From an uncultured Nioella sp. (GTDB lineage: Bacteria > Pseudomonadota > Alphaproteobacteria > Rhodobacterales > Rhodobacteraceae), in contig CANLZL010000005.1 of the NCBI GenBank assembly GCA_947495575.1, forward strand, positions 1-64,000: DNA of 64,000 nucleotides. Direction: 5' to 3'. Numbering within the stretch: position 1 is the first letter of the stretch; every line of letters starts with the position of its first letter. Position numbers and translations under genes: made by a program. The notes beneath the pieces are model-generated. The model had not been told where the DNA came from. It saw nothing but the letters and a program-made list of their open reading frames with translations, and made no database searches. Below are positions 9,046 through 19,488 of this stretch, one piece after another.

Positions 9046-9936
9046 TCAGGCGGGTTCCACGGGCCAGTCTTTAACCTTGTCCTTTAGGAATCTCAGGATG
9101 GTCTGAACCTTGGCGGTCCTGTGCAGGTCCATATGTGTGACCAACCACAACTTGGTGGCCCATTCCTCAAGCGGGGGAAGGACCTCGATCAAGTCAGGGT
9201 CGTCCAAAGCCTCTGACCGCGAAATAAACCCGATGCCCATCTCGGCTTTTACCGCATAGCGGTAAGTTGCAAGCTCATTGGTGCGGAAAACGATGCATTC
9301 CGGTGGAACCTGTTCATTCAACCAGCGCAGGAAATTGGGCCGGGGGTTTTCAGTGGTCGAACCGATAAACCGATGCTCTGGCAGGTTGGTTTCATCCGGC
9401 AGACCGTGGGCCTCGACATAATTTTTATGTGCAAAGAGCCCAACCGAGCTGGTGCAGAAGGGCTGGACGATGTTGTCAGGGCTATCGCCGGGCCGACCCG
9501 CGCGGATAGCAACATGCGCCTCGCCATATTCCATTCGGAACAACCGGCTATCAGTTTGAAACTGAACTCTCAGTTCGGGGTGATCCAGCTGAAATTCCCC
9601 CAACGCCGGCACAACAAGCGAGGCAAGCGCGGCAATCGATGTGATGATCAGATCGCCTGTAACCTCATTGCCCCTGCCCTTGATGCGACCGGCAAGTTGC
9701 GTGAACTGATCGTCCGCTCTACCTCCAACGGATAGCAGATCCTGCCCGGCCTCTGTGGGTGTGTAGCCGCGCGCATGGCGTTGAAAGAGTTTTGCCCCAA
9801 GTCGCGACTCGAGCGCATCAATATGGCGAATGACGGTTGCATGATGCACGCCCAGCACTTCCGCCGCGCCGCTGACCGTACCCAATCGCGCTACCTGATA
9901 GGCTGTCCGTATTTCATCCCAGTGGTCAAAAGACAT
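9046..9936 (-). CDS. LysR-family transcriptional regulator
   Basis: A 296-residue LysR-type regulator: an N-terminal winged helix (AYQVARLGTVSGAAEVLGVHHATVIRHIDALESRLGAKLFQR) followed by a periplasmic-binding-like effector domain. The start at 9936 (MSFDHWDEIRTAY) gives the usual spacing to the HTH; an upstream in-frame ATG adds 30 atypical residues. It is transcribed with the EamA gene downstream and divergently from the azoreductase-like gene at 10038, the classic arrangement for a LysR target. Confidence 0.9.
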   Translation of the reverse strand: MSFDHWDEIRTAYQVARLGTVSGAAEVLGVHHATVIRHIDALESRLGAKLFQRHARGYTPTEAGQDLLSVGGRADDQFTQLAGRIKGRGNEVTGDLIITSIAALASLVVPALGEFQLDHPELRVQFQTDSRLFRMEYGEAHVAIRAGRPGDSPDNIVQPFCTSSVGLFAHKNYVEAHGLPDETNLPEHRFIGSTTENPRPNFLRWLNEQVPPECIVFRTNELATYRYAVKAEMGIGFISRSEALDDPDLIEVLPPLEEWATKLWLVTHMDLHRTAKVQTILRFLKDKVKDWPVEPA

Positions 9937-10037
9937 GTCTGTGCACCTCCACACATAATGCCACAGATTTCTAGAGATTGTGTTTGAATTTGCAAGCCCC
10001 AATTCAATGAACAGAGAAATCAACAAGGATGACCACC
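9937..10037. promoter_or_regulatory. Divergent LysR/azoreductase promoter region
   Basis: A 101-bp gap between divergent starts. It holds an imperfect dyad centred on TCTAGA (CACAGAT to the left, GATTGTG to the right) about 70 bp before the plus-strand start, which is a plausible LysR operator. This is pattern-based only. Confidence 0.35.
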
Positions 10038-10625
10038 ATGTCCCATTCCATTCTTCGCATTGACGCTTCCCTTCGCCGCGAAGGCTCCATCTCTCGCGAT
10101 TTGACCGCGCATATTGTCAACAGGCTTAAAGGTGAGAGCGTAAAAACACGTGATCTGGCCGAAGGCCTGCCGTTGATTGACGAAGCATGGACCCAAGCCA
10201 ATTTCACGCCGGCAGCTGACCGAACAGATGAACAGAAGCAGGCGCTTGCCCTATCGGATCAACTGGTTGCTGAAATCCAGTCTGTAGACACGCTGGTCAT
10301 TGGATTGCCGATCTACAACTTTGGCGTGCCTGCCGCACTGAAGGCCTGGATCGACCATGTGGCACGTGCCGGCGTTACCTTCCGCTATACCGAAAACGGG
10401 CCGGAAGGCCTGCTTAGCGGAAAACGCGCCATTGTGGCCGTCGCCTCCGGCGGCACCAAAGCCGGGTCCGAGATTGACTTTGCGTCGACCTATATCCGCC
10501 ATGTGCTTGGTTTCATCGGCATCACGGATGTCGAATTCGTCACCGCAGACCAGATGGCTATCGATGCAGACGCCACTCTGAAATCGGCGCATGAACAGGT
10601 GGATCGACTGCCCTTGGCAGCCTGA
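10038..10625 (+). CDS. azoR: FMN-dependent NADH-azoreductase-like flavoprotein
   Basis: A 195-residue flavodoxin-fold quinone/azo reductase. The FMN phosphate site is SILRIDASLRREGSIS, and GLPIYNFGVPAALKAWIDHVARAG is the characteristic AzoR stretch. Members use NAD(P)H to reduce quinones and azo compounds by two electrons. The start at 10038 has AAGG nine bases upstream; the ATG at 10029 sits directly on that site. It is divergent from a LysR gene, which may sense electrophiles (inference). Confidence 0.87.
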   Translation: MSHSILRIDASLRREGSISRDLTAHIVNRLKGESVKTRDLAEGLPLIDEAWTQANFTPAADRTDEQKQALALSDQLVAEIQSVDTLVIGLPIYNFGVPAALKAWIDHVARAGVTFRYTENGPEGLLSGKRAIVAVASGGTKAGSEIDFASTYIRHVLGFIGITDVEFVTADQMAIDADATLKSAHEQVDRLPLAA

Positions 10626-10671
10626 TTTTGAGCTGCGCCCGGCGCTGGACAGACCGGCAAGAAGGCCTATC

Positions 10672-11274
10672 ATGCTGGATATGTCACAGCCGGGCGCACC
10701 CAAAAAAATGTCGCGAAATCGGATGAGGCGCCCACGCTTCGGCTGGCGCTCATGGCGCGGTGTTCTCCTTGCTGCGCTTTGTGCGGGGAGTTTTGCGCCC
10801 TCAGCTATGGCACAGACCTGCGGGATCAGCTTTGAGGTCGTGGTCACACATGGGATAGGCCCATACCCACCCGGCACGATCATTCCGGGCGATGCACAGT
10901 TCGAGATCCGCCACTCCATGCGTCAGGACCCGGGATCGACGGCGCATCTTTCTGAAGGGCACATGACGATTGACGGCGATATTTCGGGCCGTCTTTGGAC
11001 AGTTGTATCAACCAGCCAATCCCAAAACGCCGATCTAGTCGGACTTTATGCAATGGATGTTGAAGGGCTGAGCTATGTCGGAACGGAATTTCGCGGGCCA
11101 ATGAGCATTACTCTTTTTGGCGAGCCAAGCAGTTGGGATTATGATCGGCCTCCACTGACCCAAGAAGAATGGGATGTTTTCAGCACTCGGCGAAGCTTTC
11201 ACCTCTCCGCCGCCCCTTGGAATGACTCGCTCAGTGGCGAGGTCACTGCATTCGATGTGGAATGCCAAGAATAG
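10672..11274 (+). CDS. Secreted protein of unknown function
   Basis: About 200 residues that I do not recognise. An Arg-rich n-region and hydrophobic core (WRGVLLAALCAGSFAPSAMA) ending before QTCG look like a signal peptide. The mature part is acidic and beta-rich with two Cys (TCG near the new N-terminus and the final VECQE) that could form a disulphide. GAAGG lies 6 bases before the ATG at 10672. It follows the azoreductase-like gene by 46 bp. Confidence 0.6.
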   Translation: MLDMSQPGAPKKMSRNRMRRPRFGWRSWRGVLLAALCAGSFAPSAMAQTCGISFEVVVTHGIGPYPPGTIIPGDAQFEIRHSMRQDPGSTAHLSEGHMTIDGDISGRLWTVVSTSQSQNADLVGLYAMDVEGLSYVGTEFRGPMSITLFGEPSSWDYDRPPLTQEEWDVFSTRRSFHLSAAPWNDSLSGEVTAFDVECQE

Positions 11275-11351
11275 CGCGCGTTTTGAGGCCTGGCATGCCT
11301 GCAATCAAGGTTGACTCCTTCCCTCCAGGCCAGTAATTCAGCCCGCAATAC

Positions 11352-11373
11352 CCGGAAAGTACCTGCTTTCCGG
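11352..11373 (+). terminator. Stem-loop between secreted protein gene and ffh
   Basis: An 8-bp perfect stem CCGGAAAG/CTTTCCGG with a six-base loop lies 78 bp after the secreted-protein gene. It has no T tract, so termination is uncertain. A second GC-rich stem (CCCCGT...ACGGGG, about 11397-11426) follows in the ffh leader. I searched this 224-bp gap for a 4.5S-like RNA motif and did not see one. Confidence 0.4.
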
Positions 11374-11498
11374 TCCTACCCTATGTGTAGGATCGCCCCC
11401 CCGTCAGCGAGGTTTCGCCCACGGGGGTGTTGGTGCATTCCGATTTGTCCCTTATCTGAAGGGGCAACCTGAGACGAAAAGAAAAGGGGCCCGCGCCC

Positions 11499-13013
<1,515 letters not shown>

Positions 13014-13014
13014 A

Positions 13015-13563
13015 GTGAGCACTCCCCTGCCCCATATCCCGACGCTTGAAACCGAGCGCCTTATCCTCCGCGCCCCGCGGATGGGGGATGCGTTGGCGTG
13101 GGATGATTTCATGACCAGTCAACGGTCCGAATTTGTGGGCGGGCCGAATGCCGGGCTGCATGTCAGCTGGCGCGCCTTTGCCCATGTGGCCGGCCAATGG
13201 ATGTTGCGCGGTTACGGTTCATTCATTTTTGCCACAAAGGACGACCCTGATACCCCCCTTGGCCTGACCGGTCCCTGGCACCCGCTGAACTGGCCCGAGC
13301 GCGAGTTGGGGTGGACGGTTTGGTCCGAAGCCGGAGAAGGCAAGGGTTATGCTTTCGAGGCAGCGACCCGCGCGCGGCGCTACGCATATGAAGACCTTGG
13401 GTGGGATACCGCCGTTTCCTATGTCGACGACCGCAATACACGTTCCATCGCTTTGGCTGAACGCATGGGCTGCGTGTTGGATCCCCAAGCACAGGCGCCA
13501 GTGACCGACAAAGACGAAACTGTCTTGGTGTTCCGCCATCCCGCGCCGGAGGCCGTTCTATGA
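13015..13563 (+). CDS. GNAT-family N-acetyltransferase (RimJ/RimL type)
   Basis: A 182-residue acetyltransferase: TLETERLILRAPRMGD start, ELGWTVWSEAGEGKGYAFEAA (acetyl-CoA loop) and NTRSIALAERMGC near the end. The GTG at 13015, one base after the ffh stop, gives the conserved N-terminus. RimJ/RimL-like enzymes modify protein N-termini or small molecules; the target is unknown. It overlaps the next, paralogous GNAT gene by ATGA. Confidence 0.87.
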   Translation: MSTPLPHIPTLETERLILRAPRMGDALAWDDFMTSQRSEFVGGPNAGLHVSWRAFAHVAGQWMLRGYGSFIFATKDDPDTPLGLTGPWHPLNWPERELGWTVWSEAGEGKGYAFEAATRARRYAYEDLGWDTAVSYVDDRNTRSIALAERMGCVLDPQAQAPVTDKDETVLVFRHPAPEAVL

Positions 13564-14135
13564 AGCAGCCTCATGAGATACCGGCAACTGGCCCCGCCGC
13601 GGCATTTGCTGCGCAATTGCAGGCGGCGCTGCCACGATTGGAAACCGAACGCCTGAATTTGCGCGCGCCGCGCATCGAAGATATCGACGCCTATGCCGAA
13701 ATCATCTGCTCGGACCGTGGCCAACATGTGATAGAAAATGCCACCCGCGAGGAAGCGTGGCAGGATTTCATCCAGATGGTCGGCACATGGATTTTGCGCG
13801 GCCATGGTGTTTGGTCAGTTGAGGACAAGGCTGGTGCGCTGCTCGGGTTTGCCCTTCTTGGGTTTGAGCCCGGTGATCACGAACCTGAGCTTGGTTTCAT
13901 TTTTAGGGAAGTGGCCGAAGGCAAAGGCTTTGCGGCCGAGGCTGCAAAGGCTGTTCGCGCGTATGCGTTCGAAAAGCTTGGCTTCAAAACGCTCGTCTCG
14001 ACCATTGATCACGGCAACATCCGTTCCGCTTCGCTGGCCGAACGCCTTGGCGCCGTGCGCGATGCCGCCGCCGAAGCCGCACATAACAACGAAATACTTG
14101 TCTATCGCTATCCGAGCCCGGAGGCCCTTTCATGA
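13560..14135 (+). CDS. GNAT-family N-acetyltransferase (RimJ/RimL type)
   Basis: A second GNAT of 191 residues with the same plan as its neighbour: LPRLETERLNLRAPRIED, ELGFIFREVAEGKGFAAEAAKAVRAYAFEKLG and NIRSASLAERLGAV. The tandem pair probably arose by duplication. It is coupled by ATGA on both sides, to the first GNAT and to the chorismate mutase gene. Confidence 0.87.
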   Translation: MKQPHEIPATGPAAAFAAQLQAALPRLETERLNLRAPRIEDIDAYAEIICSDRGQHVIENATREEAWQDFIQMVGTWILRGHGVWSVEDKAGALLGFALLGFEPGDHEPELGFIFREVAEGKGFAAEAAKAVRAYAFEKLGFKTLVSTIDHGNIRSASLAERLGAVRDAAAEAAHNNEILVYRYPSPEALS

Positions 14136-14428
14136 CCGACGCAACCGCCCGCGCCGCCGAGCTGCTGAAAGAACATCGCGAAAGCATCGACAGGCTGGAC
14201 GCGATCCTTGTCTACACGCTTGGCGAACGCTTCAAACACACTCAGGCCGTGGGGGTACTAAAAGCCACTCACGACCTCCCGCCCTCCGACCCGGCCCGCG
14301 AAGAAAAACAGATCGCGCGGCTGGAGGATTTGGCACACCGGGCCGATCTGGATCCGGAATTTGCCAAGAAGTTTCTGAACTTCATCATCGCTGAAGTCAT
14401 TCAGCACCACAAACAACACCAATCCTGA
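14132..14428 (+). CDS. Chorismate mutase, AroQ type
   Basis: A 98-residue all-helical chorismate mutase, converting chorismate to prephenate for Phe and Tyr synthesis. Typical features are the first helix with Arg and IDRLDAILVYTLGERF, PPSDPAREEKQIARL and the last helix FAKKFLNFIIAEVIQHHK. It is a stand-alone domain without dehydratase or DAHP synthase fusion. It sits between the GNAT genes and rpsP. Confidence 0.88.
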   Translation: MTDATARAAELLKEHRESIDRLDAILVYTLGERFKHTQAVGVLKATHDLPPSDPAREEKQIARLEDLAHRADLDPEFAKKFLNFIIAEVIQHHKQHQS

Positions 14429-14471
14429 GGCCATGACCGCCTCATCCCGCCATTCTTAAGGAGAACACCCA

Positions 14472-14861
14472 ATGGCTATGAAAATCCGTCTTGCCCGTGG
14501 CGGCTCGAAAAAGCGCCCCTTCTACCGCATCGTTGCTGCTGACAGCCGCATGCCTCGCGATGGTCGCTATATCGAAAAGCTGGGCACCTATAACCCGCTC
14601 TTGGCCAAAGATAGCGAAGACCGTGTGAAAATGGACCTGGAGCGCGTCCAGTACTGGTTGGGCGAGGGCGCACAGCCGACCGACCGTGTGTCCCGTTTCC
14701 TTGAAGCGGCTGGCGTTGTTGAGAAGAAAGTTCGCAACAACCCCAACAAAGCAGTTCCCGGCAAAAAAGCCCAGGAACGCGCAGAAGAGAAAGCCGCAAA
14801 GGCCGCTGAAGCTGCTGAAGCCGCAGCTGCACCTGCAGAAGAAGCCGCTGCAGAAGAATAA
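14472..14861 (+). CDS. rpsP: 30S ribosomal protein S16
   Basis: A small-subunit protein of 129 residues. The conserved core [21 protein letters not shown] and [14 protein letters not shown] is followed by an Ala/Glu/Lys-rich tail (about 95-129) common in alphaproteobacteria. AAGGAG lies upstream of the ATG. It is followed after 4 bp by bluB rather than directly by rimM. Confidence 0.97.
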   Translation: MAMKIRLARGGSKKRPFYRIVAADSRMPRDGRYIEKLGTYNPLLAKDSEDRVKMDLERVQYWLGEGAQPTDRVSRFLEAAGVVEKKVRNNPNKAVPGKKAQERAEEKAAKAAEAAEAAAAPAEEAAAEE

Positions 14862-14865
14862 GCAG

Positions 14866-15495
14866 ATGCGTGAGTTCTCGCCTGCCTTTCAGGAAGAACT
14901 TGAGGCATTGATGAGGTGGCGGCGCGACGTGCGCCGCTTCCGCAGCGATCCTGTGGATGAGGCGCTGTTGGCAGAAGCCTTCGGCGCCTTTTCCTTGGCC
15001 CCTTCTGTGGGGTTAAGCGAGCCGTGGCGCTTGGTCCGCGTTGAAAGTGACGCCGCCCGAACCGCTGCATACAAGAATTTCGAAGCCGCGAACGCCAAAG
15101 CACTTGGCGGCTATTCCGGGGATAAGGCAAAGACCTATGCGGGCCTGAAGCTGTCCGGCATGAAAGAAGCCCCCGTTCAACTGGCAGTATTCTCGGATGA
15201 AGAAACCCAAAAGGGTGCCGGGCTGGGACGGCAAACCATGCCGGAAATGCTGCGCTACTCTGTGGTCTCAGCCCTGATGCTGGTCTGGCTGGCCCTGCGG
15301 GCCCGTGGGCTTGGCCTTGGATGGGTCTCGATCCTTGATCCCAAACAACTGGCGCGTGATCTTGATGTGCCGCAAGACTGGACCTTGGTTGCTTATCTCT
15401 GCATAGGCTGGCCCGAGGATAGTGGCGAAACACCAGAGCTGGAAACGCTTGGCTGGGAAGACCGGGCCGACGAATTGGAGATTTTGCAACGATGA
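14866..15495 (+). CDS. bluB: 5,6-dimethylbenzimidazole synthase
   Basis: An oxygen-dependent nitroreductase-fold enzyme that fragments FMNH2 to 5,6-dimethylbenzimidazole, the lower ligand of vitamin B12. BluB signatures are RRDVRRF (Asp-21), [11 protein letters not shown] and [41 protein letters not shown]. There are 209 residues. The start lies 4 bp after rpsP and the end overlaps rimM by ATGA, so it is embedded in a ribosome-maturation operon. No cobalamin riboswitch was seen upstream. Confidence 0.93.
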   Translation: MREFSPAFQEELEALMRWRRDVRRFRSDPVDEALLAEAFGAFSLAPSVGLSEPWRLVRVESDAARTAAYKNFEAANAKALGGYSGDKAKTYAGLKLSGMKEAPVQLAVFSDEETQKGAGLGRQTMPEMLRYSVVSALMLVWLALRARGLGLGWVSILDPKQLARDLDVPQDWTLVAYLCIGWPEDSGETPELETLGWEDRADELEILQR

Positions 15496-16010
15496 AAGAT
15501 CGAATTTGTGTAGGCGCTGTGACCGGATCTTATGGTGTGCGCGGCGAAGCTCGGGTGAAAAGCTTCTGTGCTGAGCCATCGGCCATGGGTGATTACGGCC
15601 CCTTGGCAGACGAGGATGGAACGGCAACATACACTCTTACCATCGTGCGCCCGGTCAAAGGCGGATTTGCAGTGCGTCTTTCTGGTGTAAAGTCGAAAGA
15701 GGCCGCAGATGCCCTCAAAGGCACACGCCTTTACGCGCCACGTGATGCACTCCCGGCTTTGCCTGACGATGAGTTTTACCATGCCGACTTGATGGGCCTA
15801 GCTGTTGTCGATACTGGCGGCGAAGACCTTGGGCGCGTTCATGCCGTCCACAATCACGGGGCCAGTGACCTTCTAGAAGTACGCGCCAAGGGCAAGAAGG
15901 GCACCGTTTTGGTGCCGTTCACGCAAGAGATTGTGCCAACCGTAGACCTTGCTTCTGGCCGGATCATCGTCGACCCGCCCGAGGGCCTGTTTGACGACGA
16001 CGCCTCTTAA
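15492..16010 (+). CDS. rimM: 16S rRNA processing protein RimM
   Basis: A ribosome maturation factor that binds S19 and helps form the 30S head. The 172 residues comprise an N-terminal RimM barrel ([21 protein letters not shown]) and a PRC-barrel domain ([52 protein letters not shown]). It is coupled to bluB by ATGA. trmD follows only after two intervening genes. Confidence 0.95.
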   Translation: MKDRICVGAVTGSYGVRGEARVKSFCAEPSAMGDYGPLADEDGTATYTLTIVRPVKGGFAVRLSGVKSKEAADALKGTRLYAPRDALPALPDDEFYHADLMGLAVVDTGGEDLGRVHAVHNHGASDLLEVRAKGKKGTVLVPFTQEIVPTVDLASGRIIVDPPEGLFDDDAS

Positions 16011-16072
16011 GGCTGAAATTCGACCGCATTAATGCTATGATCCTGCCCGTCTGAATGACTGGGAGGAGCAAA

Positions 16073-16246
16073 ATGACCAAAACCATGAAATGCGGTGATT
16101 TGATGCCTGGCTGCGATTTTGTTGCCAAGGGCGAGACCACGGATGACATCCTGAAACAGGCGGCAGATCACGCCAAGGCCGTTCACGGTCTCGACGTAAC
16201 CCCCGAACTTGCCGACAAGGTAAAATCGGTGATCAAAGACGCTTAG
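16073..16246 (+). CDS. DUF1059 small protein
   Basis: A 57-residue protein of the DUF1059 type, with the pattern MKCGDLMPGCDFVAKGETTDDILKQAADHAKAVHG. Two Cys (CGD and PGC) and the C-terminal helical half fit that family, whose function is unknown. The start at 16073 has GGAGG six bases upstream; the ATG at 16055 lies before that site. Confidence 0.83.
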   Translation: MTKTMKCGDLMPGCDFVAKGETTDDILKQAADHAKAVHGLDVTPELADKVKSVIKDA

Positions 16247-16255
16247 ACGTTTGTG

Positions 16256-16960
16256 TCACTCGGTTGCACTTCGGATCGGTAATAGCACCGCATCGACTTC
16301 GATGTGGTCGCCATGGCTGACAAATTCAAACGGGTTGGCCGCCAGCATTGCTGTCAGGCTTGCAGGAACTGGCCCCAGAAAGACGTCAATATGGTTGCCA
16401 TTGACGCCACCGCCGGTGTCCTCACATGTGAAAATGCCATCATGCACCGTTCCGTCGGGCAATACGGTCCCTTCGGCTGACGGGATGTAGATCTGTTGGC
16501 CAAACCGCGGATAACCGCCATCGACCCACGGGGTCGACCCGCCGACATTGCCCAGGTCGCATGCGATCGAACGAAACGGCCTGAGAGGATTTGACGCCGC
16601 GCCTGTTCCAAATGGATGTGGCGACCGGGTAAAGCGCACGCGTTCGCTTGGGTTATGAGAGCAATTGGCTTGTGGCGATCCTGCTGTACCAGCGAAGTTA
16701 TAGACCTCACCTGCCACCCGCATCGTGCCTGCAAGCGCCCCCGCGCACCAATCGCTGCGTGCCACTTCCGGCCCGATCACGCGGCCGTTCATGTTGCGAA
16801 TGGGAATGCCGCCATCCCGCTCACGACCTTCGACAAGGCTGTAAATCGTGGCCCAGACACGAATGGGCGTGCCTTCTCGCGGGGCGTCACTGGTTTGCGC
16901 GCATGCCGTTAGGCTGCTCATCAAACTGATCATAAAAACGGTGCGGATCTGCGCCAACAT
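16256..16960 (-). CDS. 3D-domain lipoprotein, function unknown
   Basis: About 234 residues starting with a lipoprotein signal (MISLMSSLTAC lipobox). The C-terminal part resembles the 3D domain of MltA and Rpf-like proteins: a double-psi barrel with Asp in GIFTCEDTGGGVNGNHIDVFLG. That suggests a periplasmic peptidoglycan-related role, but the rest of MltA is absent. I chose the ATG at 16960, with GGCAGAG upstream; other in-frame ATGs exist at 16966 and further out. It sits opposite to trmD. Confidence 0.7.
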   Translation of the reverse strand: MLAQIRTVFMISLMSSLTACAQTSDAPREGTPIRVWATIYSLVEGRERDGGIPIRNMNGRVIGPEVARSDWCAGALAGTMRVAGEVYNFAGTAGSPQANCSHNPSERVRFTRSPHPFGTGAASNPLRPFRSIACDLGNVGGSTPWVDGGYPRFGQQIYIPSAEGTVLPDGTVHDGIFTCEDTGGGVNGNHIDVFLGPVPASLTAMLAANPFEFVSHGDHIEVDAVLLPIRSATE

Positions 16961-17098
16961 GGTCATCTCTGCCAATAACGTCAAAAAATCGGTGACGGCA
17001 TTAATAGCAAATCCCATCAAAAGGAAAGATTTCTTTTGGTGATCGGCGAACACGCGCTCGCTTGCCTGTTGGTGGGCAAGCCTGTAACTGCACATCCC

Positions 17099-17908
17099 AT
17101 GTCCAGCACACCCAAATCCCATGGCCGCCTGTCGATCAGCGCCAGCCTGACGCCCCGCGATCTGATGACACCGACACCGCGCCTGAAGGGGGCGTGGACG
17201 GCAAAGATCCTGACTTTGTTCCCGGAGGTTTTTCCGGGCGTTCTGGGGGCATCTTTGACAGGCAAGGCCTTACAAGAAGGTCTCTGGGCGATAGAACCAA
17301 TTGACCTGCGCATCTTTGGCAAAGGCAAACATCGCAATGTGGATGACACACCAGCAGGCGGCGGGGCCGGTCTGGTCATGCGCCCCGATGTTTTGGGCCG
17401 CGCGATGAAGATGGCTGCCAAAGGCACGCCGGAAGACAGTGAGAAATGGCCGCGCGTCTATCTCAGCCCACGCGGCAAACCCTTTACACAGGCGGATGCG
17501 GAACGGTTTTCGAAGGCGGAGGGCATGACGCTGCTCTGTGGGCGTTTTGAAGGCGTCGACCAGCGTGTGATCGACCATTTCGACATGGAAGAGATCTCGG
17601 TCGGTGATTTTGTCCTGACAGGTGGAGAGATTGCCGCACAAACGCTCATTGATGCAACTGTACGCCTGTTGCCGAACGTTTTGGGCAATCAGGCTTCGAC
17701 CGAGGAAGAAAGCTTTTCCAACGGGCTATTGGAACATCCTCAATATACCCGCCCGGCAGAGTGGGAAGGGCGCAAGATCCCTGATGTGCTGATGTCAGGC
17801 CATCATCAGAAGATCGAGGAATGGCGGCGCGCGCAGTCAGAGCAGTTGACGCAAGAGCGCAGGCCCGACCTTTGGGCCGCGCATGTTGAACGCGACAGCG
17901 AAGACTAG
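17099..17908 (+). CDS. trmD: tRNA (guanine37-N1)-methyltransferase
   Basis: A SPOUT methyltransferase that makes m1G37 to prevent +1 frameshifting. The 269 residues include the knotted SAM site LLCGRFEGVDQRVIDHF and SVGDFVLTGGE, and the C-terminal GHHQKIEEWRR. An N-terminal extension of about 35 residues (KSHGRLSISASLTPRD) precedes the usual AKILTLFPE start, a trait I associate with Rhodobacterales. The gene abuts the convergent MBL gene. Confidence 0.95.
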   Translation: MSSTPKSHGRLSISASLTPRDLMTPTPRLKGAWTAKILTLFPEVFPGVLGASLTGKALQEGLWAIEPIDLRIFGKGKHRNVDDTPAGGGAGLVMRPDVLGRAMKMAAKGTPEDSEKWPRVYLSPRGKPFTQADAERFSKAEGMTLLCGRFEGVDQRVIDHFDMEEISVGDFVLTGGEIAAQTLIDATVRLLPNVLGNQASTEEESFSNGLLEHPQYTRPAEWEGRKIPDVLMSGHHQKIEEWRRAQSEQLTQERRPDLWAAHVERDSED

Positions 17909-18760
17909 TCAGAATGGGATAACCATCCCGTCGTGCCCAATAGTCAATGGTCCGCACCAATGGGCGGAAACGGCCCGCCGCCAATCTGCCTCAGTTATTT
18001 CCGGATCGTCGGCAGGCACCAGGTGGTTCAGGGCCAACTGACCTACCCCGGCCATTGCCGCAATCTTTCCGACATCCTCTGCCATTGTGTGCGAGGCTAA
18101 GAGGTGTTGCCGCAACCGCCCGGCACCGGGGGTGCGTTCAATCAGGCGCTCAACGCCATCGGGGTGCATGGCCTCATGCACCAACAGATCAGCGTTCAAG
18201 GCGAATTCGGCCAAAGGTGGGAAAAAACAAGTATCGGCAGAGAACACGACGGACTTGCCTGCCCCCTCGAACCGTAAAGCGAAGCAATCGGAAACGGGTG
18301 GATGATCAACCCGCAACGCTGTCACCTCGACACCATCAAGATCCAAAGACAAACCCTCATCGAACTCCTGTATTTCAACCAATTCATTCAGGTCCGGGCG
18401 CCCTTCATCGGCAAGTCTGATCTGATGATCAAACTCCATCGATGCCATGAAACCCGTCCAATAGCGGGCGGTTCCTTTGGGGCCATATACCGCCAGCTTG
18501 CGTTGAAGGCCGGTGGTCCAGGCCGTGTAAATCAGTGGTCCAAGCTCCAGCAGATGGTCCGAATGCAGATGGGTGATAAAAACTGCATCAAGCTGTGTTA
18601 GACCGATATCCGCCTCAACCGTGCTGCGCGCCGTCCCTATGGCGCAGTCAACAAGAATGTTTTGGCCACCCAACTGCAATAGGCTGGATGTCGGCATTGC
18701 CCCGCCGGCCCGAATTGCGGGTCCACCCTTGGTTCCCAAAAGAACGACACGATTTGTCAT
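17909..18760 (-). CDS. MBL-fold metallo-hydrolase (RNase Z-like)
   Basis: A 283-residue metallo-beta-lactamase-fold hydrolase with the zinc motif THLHSDH, a downstream Asp in VVFSADTCFFPPL and a final His in LASHTMAEDVG. The layout resembles RNase Z/arylsulfatase-type members acting on phosphodiesters or sulfate esters. There is no signal peptide. The substrate is unknown. It ends one base from trmD. Confidence 0.82.
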   Translation of the reverse strand: MTNRVVLLGTKGGPAIRAGGAMPTSSLLQLGGQNILVDCAIGTARSTVEADIGLTQLDAVFITHLHSDHLLELGPLIYTAWTTGLQRKLAVYGPKGTARYWTGFMASMEFDHQIRLADEGRPDLNELVEIQEFDEGLSLDLDGVEVTALRVDHPPVSDCFALRFEGAGKSVVFSADTCFFPPLAEFALNADLLVHEAMHPDGVERLIERTPGAGRLRQHLLASHTMAEDVGKIAAMAGVGQLALNHLVPADDPEITEADWRRAVSAHWCGPLTIGHDGMVIPF

Positions 18761-18929
18761 GTCATGACTCGCTTTCCGCAGAACTGACTAAGCTGACCAT
18801 GCCGGTTTCAACCAGAAAAGAAAACTTCGACAAACGGCAAGGCCAATTCTTTCTGCGAAATTTCATACAGCTTGTCATGCTGTAACCCCGGCACTAGCGT
18901 TGCAGCGTTCCAACTGCACGAGGTCAGAT

Positions 18930-19448
18930 ATGCGCAGGTTTTTGATAATCCTCTTCTTGGCAATGCCAGGATCTGCCGTGGCGCAATCCGCCTCCGAGAC
19001 TGCCTTCGTGACAGCGTTGTTCAACCAACTGCAGCCCATCTCGATCCGGGATGGCATCGAGTATTGTGGCTACCTTGGATTTGACGATCAGGGGGAATTG
19101 GTGGCGTCAGCAGCGACGCCAGGCGATGAGGCCAGTTGTTTGCCCGACGAGCCGCGCAGAATTGCTGTTGTTGTGGCCTCCTACCACACGCATGGCAGGT
19201 TCAGTCACGAGTACTTCAATGAGATCCCAAGCGGCGATGATATGGAAGGTGACGAAGAAGAAGGCATTGACGGTTGGGTCGCCACACCCGGCGGGCGCCT
19301 TTGGTATATCGACACAACCGATATGGTGACATGGCAGATTTGCGGTATCGGTTGCCTTGCCTCGGACCCGAATTTTATTCGCGGCGATATGGGGCCTATG
19401 GCCGAGAGCTACAGCTATGACCAATTGGTCCGGCGATTGGATGAATGA
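18930..19448 (+). CDS. Secreted DUF4329-like protein
   Basis: 172 residues with a signal peptide (MRRFLIILFLAMPGSAVAQS). The core VVASYHTHGRFSHEYFNEIPSGDD resembles DUF4329, a JAB-like His-x-His domain also found at the ends of Rhs/YD-repeat proteins. Four Cys could pair in the periplasm. A GAGGTCAG stretch precedes the ATG. The function is unknown; it stands alone, so no toxin context is visible. Confidence 0.65.
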   Translation: MRRFLIILFLAMPGSAVAQSASETAFVTALFNQLQPISIRDGIEYCGYLGFDDQGELVASAATPGDEASCLPDEPRRIAVVVASYHTHGRFSHEYFNEIPSGDDMEGDEEEGIDGWVATPGGRLWYIDTTDMVTWQICGIGCLASDPNFIRGDMGPMAESYSYDQLVRRLDE

Positions 19449-19488
19449 ATTCCCTGCCCCTTCTTTACGGGGCAGAGAAGTGAATGCC

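Noticed and set aside
11275-11498. A possible 4.5S (SRP) RNA gene before ffh
   Set aside because: The conserved SRP RNA tetraloop and symmetric-loop sequence was not found; only two ordinary hairpins are present.
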